Part shown: positions 6,598 through 11,465 of the stretch, piece by piece | How the letters are laid out: every line of letters starts with the position of its first letter | Position numbering within the stretch: the first letter of the stretch is position 1 | Source of the DNA: an uncultured Gemmatimonadota bacterium | GTDB taxonomy: Bacteria; Gemmatimonadota; Gemmatimonadetes; Gemmatimonadales; Gemmatimonadaceae | Assembly: GCA_946479015.1 (NCBI GenBank) | Contig: CAMLEQ010000085.1 | Span: 1 to 11,465, forward strand | Reading direction: 5' to 3' | DNA length: 11,465 nucleotides | Program-made: the position numbers and the translations under genes | Notes under the pieces: generated by a model | Database searches by the model: none | What the model was told of the DNA's origin: nothing | The model's input: only the letters and a program-made list of their open reading frames with translations

Positions 6598-7311
6598 CTG
6601 GACTCCCTGCTGACACCGCGCCGCCGGCGCGGGTACGAGTACCTCGACGACCCGGCGGTCGACGGCGACGTGCGGCGCCGCTCGCTTCGCGACGTGGCCT
6701 GCGCCAACGCGCTCTTCGGCGGCCGGCGCGCCGTGACGGCGGAGCTCGCCCGCGCGCTCGCCGCCATGGGGCGCCGGACGGCGACGCTCCTCGACGTGGG
6801 CACGGGGATCGGCGACATTCCAGCGGAGCTGAGGCGCGCGGCGGCGCGGCGCGGCATCGCGCTCGCCACGATCGGCATGGAGGGGAGCGAGGAGCTCGCG
6901 CGCGCCGCGCGCACTCCCCACTTCCCCACCGTGTGCGCGGACGCGCTCGCGCTCCCCTTCGCCGACCGGAGCGTGGACATCGTGATGTGCTCCCAGGTGC
7001 TGCACCACTTCGAGCGTGACGAGGGGCTCGTGCTCCTGCGGGAGATGGACCGCGTGGCGCGCCGCTGGGTGATCGTCAGCGACATCCGCCGGAGCTGGCT
7101 CGCCGCGGCGGGGATCTGGCTCGCCTCCTTCCCGCTCCGCTTCCACCCGGTGAGCCGGCACGACGGCGTGGTGAGCGTGCTGCGCGGCTTCACCCGCCGC
7201 GAGCTGCGCGACATGGCGCACGCGGCCACGGGGCGATCGGCGAGCGTGCGGCACCGCCTCGGCTTCCGCGCCACCGCGGCGTGGCGCACCGATGGGCAGG
7301 GGGCGCCATGA
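6598..7311 (+). CDS. Class I SAM-dependent methyltransferase, probable CTG start
   Basis: 237 aa if begun at CTG 6598. SAM motif I is LLDVGTGIGDIP (64-75). The post-motif region ALALPFADRSVDIVMCSQVLHHF (starting at 117) fits the UbiE-like Methyltransf_11/25 group. In the usual arrangement, gene finders would take GTG 6670. However, the in-frame region before it, including LLTPRRRRGYEYLDDP, reads like the normal N-terminus of this methyltransferase group and has the same codon bias. There is no ATG, GTG or TTG in frame between the flavin reductase stop region and 6670. CTG 6598 lies one base after the TGA at 6594-6596 and has GGAG (6587-6590) exactly seven bases upstream, so I prefer it. Methyl transfer to an oxygen or carbon of the pathway intermediate is likely; the acceptor is unknown. 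The stop overlaps the next start (ATGA at 7308-7311). Confidence 0.8.
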   Translation: MDSLLTPRRRRGYEYLDDPAVDGDVRRRSLRDVACANALFGGRRAVTAELARALAAMGRRTATLLDVGTGIGDIPAELRRAAARRGIALATIGMEGSEELARAARTPHFPTVCADALALPFADRSVDIVMCSQVLHHFERDEGLVLLREMDRVARRWVIVSDIRRSWLAAAGIWLASFPLRFHPVSRHDGVVSVLRGFTRRELRDMAHAATGRSASVRHRLGFRATAAWRTDGQGAP

Positions 7312-7895
7312 GCGCATCGCCCCCGCCCTCCCCGCCCCCCTCGCCACGCACGTTCCGGGAGCCGTACGCGCTCGGGGAGATGCCGCTCGGGCGCCCCATG
7401 GAGACCGTGGACGAGCGCGTCGTTCGGGCGCCGCCGCGCACGATCTTCTCCATCGCGCGCGATGTGGAGCGCTGGCCGGCCTACCTTCCCCACTACCGGT
7501 GGGTGCGCTTCCGGGAACAAGCGGCCGACGGCGGAGGTCTGGTGGAGATGGCGGCGTGGCGCCCGTTCGGCGTGGTGGGGTGGCCCACGTGGTGGATGTC
7601 GGAGATGTCGGTGGACGATGCTCGCCCCGCGATCCGTTTCCGGCACGTTCGTGGCATCACCACGGGGATGGACGTGGAGTGGACGTTCGTGCCTCACGTG
7701 GACGGTACGCTCGTGAGGATCGTGCACGCGTGGAACGGTCCGCGGTGGCCATTGATTGGTATCTTCGCGGCCACCGCGGTGATCGGCCCCGTGTTCGTGC
7801 ACGGGATCGCGTCGCGGACGCTCGAGGGGCTCGCGCGCGTGGCCGAGCGTGCGGCCGCGCGCGGCGGACCGCACGACGGGGCGCCGGCCGCCTGA
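7308..7895 (+). CDS. SRPBCC family protein (polyketide cyclase/aromatase-like)
   Basis: 195 aa. A Pro/Ser-rich N-terminal tail (1-18) is followed by a START/Bet v1-like domain from about residue 33. It begins ETVDERVVRAPPRTIFSIARDVERWPAYLP, the standard opening of polyketide cyclase/dehydrase and lipid-transport domains. It continues with GLVEMAAW, IRFRH, MDVEWTF and VRIVHAWNG, and the long C-terminal helix is preceded by PVFVHGIASRTLEGL. In type II polyketide clusters such proteins (TcmN, WhiE types) guide ring closure and aromatisation of poly-beta-keto chains; others merely bind or carry lipids. The neighbouring ketosynthase makes the first role attractive, but it is not proven. The ATG overlaps the methyltransferase stop and has an AGGGGG stretch just upstream. 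A later ATG at residue 25 or 31 is possible because the first residues are low complexity. Confidence 0.82.
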   Translation: MSASPPPSPPPSPRTFREPYALGEMPLGRPMETVDERVVRAPPRTIFSIARDVERWPAYLPHYRWVRFREQAADGGGLVEMAAWRPFGVVGWPTWWMSEMSVDDARPAIRFRHVRGITTGMDVEWTFVPHVDGTLVRIVHAWNGPRWPLIGIFAATAVIGPVFVHGIASRTLEGLARVAERAAARGGPHDGAPAA

Positions 7896-7933
7896 GGAGC
7901 ACGCCCACGGCAGGTTCCATCACACGGAGCACC

Positions 7934-9184
7934 ATGACTCGTCACCCCGAACGTCGCGTCGTCATCAGCGGAGTCGGCGCGATCACCCCGATCGGCACGT
8001 CCGTGGATGGGCTGTGGGCCGGGCTGCGCATGCAGCGGTCCGCGGTGTCGACGCTGACGCGCTTCGATCCCTCCCTCTTCCGCAGCCACATCGCGGCCGA
8101 GGTGCGCGACTTCGACCCGAACGACTTCCTCGAGCGGAAACGCGCGAAGCGCCTCGACCGCTTCGGCCAGTTCGCCGTGGCCGCGGCGCGCCTCGCGCTC
8201 GACGATGCGGCGATCGACCTCGCCGTGGAGGATCGCGAGCAGGTGGGCGCGATGATGGGGACGGCGCTCGGCGGCGTCGGGTACGCGGAGGAGCAGGCCG
8301 GGCTCTTCTACCGGGGCGGCGTGCGCGACGTGGACCCGATCCTGGCGCTCACCGTCTTCGGCGGCGCCGCGAGCTGCAACATCGCCATCGAGCTCGGGGT
8401 GCAGGGGCCGAACAGCACCAACGCGATGAGCTGTGCCTCGGGGACGATCGCCATCGGCGAGGCGTTCCGGGAGATCCGCGACGGCTACGCGGACGTGATG
8501 CTGTGCGGCGGCGCGGAGGCGCCGCTCTGGCCGCTCTGCTACGGCGCGTTCGCGATCATCCGGGCGATGTCCACGCGCAACGACGATCCGTCGAGCGCGT
8601 CGCGCCCCTTCGACCGCGACCGCGACGGCTTCGTGATGGGAGAAGGAGCAGCGGTGCTCGTGCTCGAGGAGCGGACGCGAGCGCTGGCGCGCGGCGCGCG
8701 CATCTACGGCGAGGTGCTGGGGTTCGGCGTCTCGAACGACGCCTATCACATGACGGCGCCGCGCCCCGACGGCTCGCAGGCGGCACGCTCGATGCGCCGC
8801 GCGCTCGACGACGCGGGCGTGGAGCCGCACGAGATCGGCTACGTGAACGCGCACGGCAGCTCCACCCCGCTCAACGATGCCACCGAGACGCTGGCCATCA
8901 AGAAGGTGTTCGGCGAGCACGCGTACCGCGTGCAGGTGAGCGGCACCAAGGGCTACTACGGGCACGCGCTCGGCGCGAGCGGCGCCATCGAGGCGGCGAT
9001 CTGCGCGCTGGCGATGGCGAACGACTGGCTCCCTCCCACGGTGAACCTCGCCACGCCGGACGCGGAGTGCGACCTGGACTACATCCCGGGGGACGGGCGC
9101 CAGGCGCGCCCGGAGCTGCTGCTGTCGAACTCGTTCGGCTTCGGCGGGATCAATGCCGCGCTCGTGATGCGGAAGACGGGGTGA
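7934..9184 (+). CDS. Beta-ketoacyl-ACP synthase (FabF/KS-alpha type)
   Basis: 416 aa, the full length of FabF-type condensing enzymes. The catalytic set is complete: nucleophile Cys167 (NAMSCASG), His307 (NAHGSSTPLND), Lys339 (SGTKGYYGHALGASG) and His344. The N-terminal VVISGVGAITPIG and the C-terminal SNSFGFGGINAALV are standard. It performs decarboxylative condensation of malonyl-ACP with an acyl chain. The active-site context MSCASG differs from the TACATG/TACSSG of typical FabF. This fits a specialised paralogue rather than the housekeeping enzyme, although I cannot test that here. GGAG (7926-7929) lies four bases before the ATG, 38 bp after the SRPBCC gene. It is the last gene of the operon. 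No chain-length factor, ACP or acyltransferase is adjacent, so it must draw on carriers encoded elsewhere. Its end overlaps the convergent DHH gene by 35 bp. Confidence 0.9.
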   Translation: MTRHPERRVVISGVGAITPIGTSVDGLWAGLRMQRSAVSTLTRFDPSLFRSHIAAEVRDFDPNDFLERKRAKRLDRFGQFAVAAARLALDDAAIDLAVEDREQVGAMMGTALGGVGYAEEQAGLFYRGGVRDVDPILALTVFGGAASCNIAIELGVQGPNSTNAMSCASGTIAIGEAFREIRDGYADVMLCGGAEAPLWPLCYGAFAIIRAMSTRNDDPSSASRPFDRDRDGFVMGEGAAVLVLEERTRALARGARIYGEVLGFGVSNDAYHMTAPRPDGSQAARSMRRALDDAGVEPHEIGYVNAHGSSTPLNDATETLAIKKVFGEHAYRVQVSGTKGYYGHALGASGAIEAAICALAMANDWLPPTVNLATPDAECDLDYIPGDGRQARPELLLSNSFGFGGINAALVMRKTG

Positions 9185-10601
9185 CCCTGGCGCGCAGGGC
9201 GCGCCGCAGCGCGGCGAAGATGGTGCGCTCGAGGCCGCGATCGTCGGTGAAGCGGTGGTCGGCCCGCCATGCGGCGAGGTCGATCACCGCTTTCGCCATC
9301 ACCGGGTGGCCGCCCGCGCTGCCGTAGTGGATGAACGCCTCGCGCAGCCGCTCGCCGAGCTGCGCATCCGGAGAGAGCGCGCGGGTGCTCATCGCGAGCT
9401 TCGACCCGAACACGCCGGACACCGCCGATATCTCCGCGCCCGCCATCCCGAGACAGAACTCCGCGAGCTGCGCCACGATGTGCTCCTGATCCTCGGGGAG
9501 GCGGCCGAGATGGACGTACGCCAGCCCGTCGCGCATGTGCGGGCGCTGGAGCGCCTGGCCGAAGCGGCGCAGCGCGATGGGGGAGTACGACGGGTGCTGG
9601 ATGCGCCGCAGCATCGCCTGGTCGGCGCGCGGGAAGAGGTGGGCGAACATCTCGAGGTCCTCGTCGCTGGCCGAGCGGGAGAGCGACTTGGTGTCCGTCA
9701 CGATCCCGTAGAGCAGCGCCGTGGCGAGCGGACGAGTGAGCGCCTGCGCGTTCTCGGCGAGCAGGTACTCGGCGGCCATCGTGGCGCTCGCGCCGTAGGT
9801 GGTGCGCACATCGCGGAAGCGGGCGCGGTACGGGCCGGAGGACGGGTGGTGGTCCACCACCGCCGCCACCTCCGGGAGCGCGCCGCCGAAGTAGGGGGGC
9901 TGCACGTCCACGAGCACGAGCGGGGCGAACGATGGGAGCTCTCGCTTGGACACGTGCCGCACGTGGACGCCCAGCTCCTCGATCAGGCGGCGGTTCTCGG
10001 GGCGCGTGATGTGCCCGCACGTGATGATCGGGGAGCGGTCGGCGCGCAGGTCGAGCGTGCGGCGCAGCGCGAGCGCCGAGGCGATGGCGTCCGGGTCGGG
10101 ATCGTTCTGCACGAGGAAGGCGCAGGAGGCGGAGCCGCGCAGCGCGCGCCGCAGCCCGCGCACGCGCTTGCGCGCGGCCGCCCGGCGCACCACCAGCTCG
10201 ATGGCGTCGGCGAGCAGCTCCCCCTCGTCGATCCACGTGATCCCGCCGCGCGTGCTCCCGCGCCGGCGTCCGCGCGTGCGGTCGATGAGCAGCACCGAGG
10301 GGAGCGGCAGGGTGCGGCACACCGTGTTCGCGATCTGCTGCGCGCGCGCCGGGTCGGCGACGTCGATGACGACGATCGCCTCGCGCCCATCGAGCGACTC
10401 GTAGGTGCGCGGATCGGTGGGATCGCCGTGCAGCGCCTCGGACCAGTCGGGACTGCGGCGGTCATCGGGAAGCCAGAGGTGCACCGGCCGGCCGCCGAGC
10501 GCGCTCCGGCGCAGCGTGTCGAAGCGCTCCGGCCGGTCGGAGATGAACACCACCCCCGTCTTCGCGCGCCCCTGGGGCGCACTGTTCTGTCTTGCTTCCA
10601 T
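9150..10601 (-). CDS. DHH/DHHA1 phosphoesterase with N-terminal RCK (TrkA-N)-like domain
   Basis: 483 aa. The DHH domain starts near residue 158 with LVQNDPDPDAIASALAL (Asp167, Asp169, Asp171), then LVDVQPP (230-236), DHHPS (250-254) and GIVTDT (299-304), giving the manganese-binding acidic and His residues. The DHHA1 domain contains GSAGGHPVMAKAVI (427-440). This is the layout of NrnA-type nanoRNase/pAp phosphatases, which cleave very short RNAs, pAp or cyclic dinucleotide products. Residues 15-110 (GVVFISDRPE..., HGDPTDPRTYESL, AIVVIDVADPARAQQIANTV) resemble a TrkA-N/RCK nucleotide-binding domain but lack the GxGxxG loop, so NAD binding may be altered or lost. No membrane segment is seen. 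The gene is transcribed towards the operon, is divergent from the aquaporin, and has no evident Shine-Dalgarno site. Confidence 0.85.
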   Translation of the reverse strand: MEARQNSAPQGRAKTGVVFISDRPERFDTLRRSALGGRPVHLWLPDDRRSPDWSEALHGDPTDPRTYESLDGREAIVVIDVADPARAQQIANTVCRTLPLPSVLLIDRTRGRRRGSTRGGITWIDEGELLADAIELVVRRAAARKRVRGLRRALRGSASCAFLVQNDPDPDAIASALALRRTLDLRADRSPIITCGHITRPENRRLIEELGVHVRHVSKRELPSFAPLVLVDVQPPYFGGALPEVAAVVDHHPSSGPYRARFRDVRTTYGASATMAAEYLLAENAQALTRPLATALLYGIVTDTKSLSRSASDEDLEMFAHLFPRADQAMLRRIQHPSYSPIALRRFGQALQRPHMRDGLAYVHLGRLPEDQEHIVAQLAEFCLGMAGAEISAVSGVFGSKLAMSTRALSPDAQLGERLREAFIHYGSAGGHPVMAKAVIDLAAWRADHRFTDDRGLERTIFAALRRALRARVTPSSASRARH

Positions 10602-10620
10602 GGCCGGGCGCGTCTAGCTT
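10592..10620 (+). promoter_or_regulatory. Candidate promoter of the aquaporin gene
   Basis: TTGCTT (10592-10597), a 17-bp spacer and TAGCTT (10615-10620) lie 51 bp before the aquaporin start. The -10 hexamer and spacer length are identical to the candidate promoter at 2187-2215. The -35 box overlaps the first codons of the divergent DHH gene, so expression of the two genes could interfere. Confidence 0.5.
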
Positions 10621-10671
10621 GGCCGCCGGCGCCAGCCGCCTGGGCGCCGCCACCGTCCACTGCGAGGACAG

Positions 10672-11379
10672 ATGAAAGACCCGATTCGGCACTTCATCGC
10701 GGAGTTCGTCGGCACGTTCGCGCTCGTGTTCGTCGGGAGCGGAGCCATCATTGCCTCGAAAATGCCGGGGAGCAACATCGGCCTGATCGAGATCGCCATG
10801 GCGCACGGGATCATCCTGGCGGTCATGGTGACCGCCACGATGCGCATTTCGGGCCACCTGAACCCCGCCGTGACGCTCGGCTTCCTCGCGACCCGGCGCA
10901 TCGACGCGATGATGGCGGGGATCTACATCGTCGCCCAGCTCCTGGCGGCGATGCTGGCGGCCTATGCGCTGAAGCTACTCTATCCGTCGGCGCTCTTCGA
11001 GGCGGCTCGCGGGGGCGGGCAGTTCGTGGCGCTCGATGTGACCGCCACCCAGGCGTACGTGATCGAGGGGATCGCGACCTTCTTCCTGGTGTTCGCGGTG
11101 TTCGGGACGGCGGTGGACCCGCACGCACCGAAGGTCGGCGGCTGGGCGATCGGGATGACGATCGCCGCCGACATCCTCGCCGCCGGCCCCCTCACCGGCG
11201 CCTCGATGAACCCCGCCCGCTCCTTCGGCCCGGCCGTGGCGAGCGGGATCTACGAGGGACAGCTCATCTACTGGGTCGGCCCGATCATCGGCGGAGTGCT
11301 GGCGGCGCTGGTGTACGACAAGTTCCTGATGCGGCATCCGACGGAGCCGTTCGAGCATGGGCCGGTAGCCCGGAAGTAG
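10672..11379 (+). CDS. Aquaporin (MIP family channel) with TIP-like selectivity filter
   Basis: 235 aa, the usual size of bacterial aquaporins, with six membrane helices. Both pore motifs are intact: GHLNPAVTLG (NPA at 64-66) and SMNPARS (NPA at 180-182). Aligned by eye to E. coli AqpZ, the four aromatic/arginine filter positions are His45, Ile168, Ala177 and Arg183, where AqpZ has Phe, His, Thr and Arg. His-Ile-(Ala/Gly)-(Arg/Val) is the pattern of plant TIP aquaporins, which pass water and also ammonia, urea or hydrogen peroxide. Permeation of such solutes is therefore possible here, but this is inference. GAGGA (10664-10668) precedes the ATG, and a promoter candidate lies at 10592-10620. 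The cytoplasmic tail is short and charged. The second copy of the palindromic element begins 4 bp after the stop. Confidence 0.92.
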   Translation: MKDPIRHFIAEFVGTFALVFVGSGAIIASKMPGSNIGLIEIAMAHGIILAVMVTATMRISGHLNPAVTLGFLATRRIDAMMAGIYIVAQLLAAMLAAYALKLLYPSALFEAARGGGQFVALDVTATQAYVIEGIATFFLVFAVFGTAVDPHAPKVGGWAIGMTIAADILAAGPLTGASMNPARSFGPAVASGIYEGQLIYWVGPIIGGVLAALVYDKFLMRHPTEPFEHGPVARK

Positions 11380-11383
11380 GGGG

Positions 11384-11465
11384 TAGGACCTGGTGGGTAG
11401 ACCACCATGCAACGCGTGTGGCGTGTGGGAGACTGACGGGATGAGGAGGGAGGTAGAGCGCGTGT
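11384..11465 (+). repeat. Left arm of a second palindromic element, cut by the window edge
   Basis: Starts TAGGACCTGGT, forms a perfect 6-bp hairpin TGGTGG-GTAGA-CCACCA, then carries CGCGTGTGGCGTGTGGG, ACTGACGGG and GAGGTAGAGCG. It aligns over its full length with 1325-1406, and (inverted) with 1449-1527. The 20-nt core 11421-11440 differs from 1362-1381 at two adjacent positions. The partner arm, if present, lies beyond the window. It sits immediately downstream of the aquaporin gene and could act as its terminator when transcribed. Confidence 0.85.

Noticed and set aside
4767..7874. Open frame of 1035 codons on the minus strand
   Set aside because: It spans several well-supported plus-strand genes and has the composition of an antisense shadow.
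9255..11444. Long plus-strand open frame across the DHH gene and the aquaporin
   Set aside because: It is antisense to clear DHH motifs and out of frame with the NPA motifs of the aquaporin.

Overview
The window is very GC-rich. Its genes use GTG freely as a start codon (and apparently CTG once), are tightly packed, and have few Shine-Dalgarno sites. Protein character and gene mix suggest an environmental high-GC bacterium. Gemmatimonadota is my best guess, with Acidobacteriota or Myxococcota as alternatives. No rRNA, tRNA or other phylogenetic marker is present to settle this.

Layout. The left edge (1-67, minus) holds the first 22 codons of a probable APC-type amino-acid permease, downstream of an M24 Xaa-Pro-type metallopeptidase (79-1257, minus). 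A 203-bp palindromic, MITE-like element (1325-1527) follows, with TA at both ends. The stop codon of the next minus-strand gene, a V4R/DUF2378-like protein (1518-2153), lies inside it. A divergent intergenic region (2154-2306) precedes a long plus-strand operon, 2307-9184. The convergent gene after it (9150-10601, minus) encodes a DHH/DHHA1 phosphoesterase with an RCK-like N-terminal domain. Divergent from that is an aquaporin (10672-11379, plus) with a candidate promoter. The window ends in the left arm of a second copy of the palindromic element (11384-11465).

The operon is the main feature. In order it encodes: an RsrA-type zinc anti-sigma factor; a DUF92 membrane protein (family of the plant phytyl-phosphate kinase VTE6); a B12-binding-type radical SAM enzyme; an FAD-dependent oxidoreductase of the geranylgeranyl-reductase/monooxygenase type; a flavin reductase; a class I SAM methyltransferase; an SRPBCC (polyketide cyclase-like) protein; and a FabF-type beta-ketoacyl synthase. 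Four of the seven junctions are 4-base GTGA/ATGA overlaps and a fifth has a 1-nt gap, so the genes are almost certainly co-transcribed and largely translationally coupled.

My reading is an unrecognised biosynthetic operon. The ketosynthase would build an acyl or polyketide chain, the SRPBCC protein would fold or aromatise it, and the flavoprotein/flavin reductase, methyltransferase and radical SAM enzyme would tailor it. DUF92 may supply a prenyl or phytyl phosphate group, and a thiol-responsive anti-sigma factor sits at the head. The product is unknown. No acyl carrier protein, chain-length factor or acyltransferase is present in the window, so these would have to come from elsewhere in the genome.
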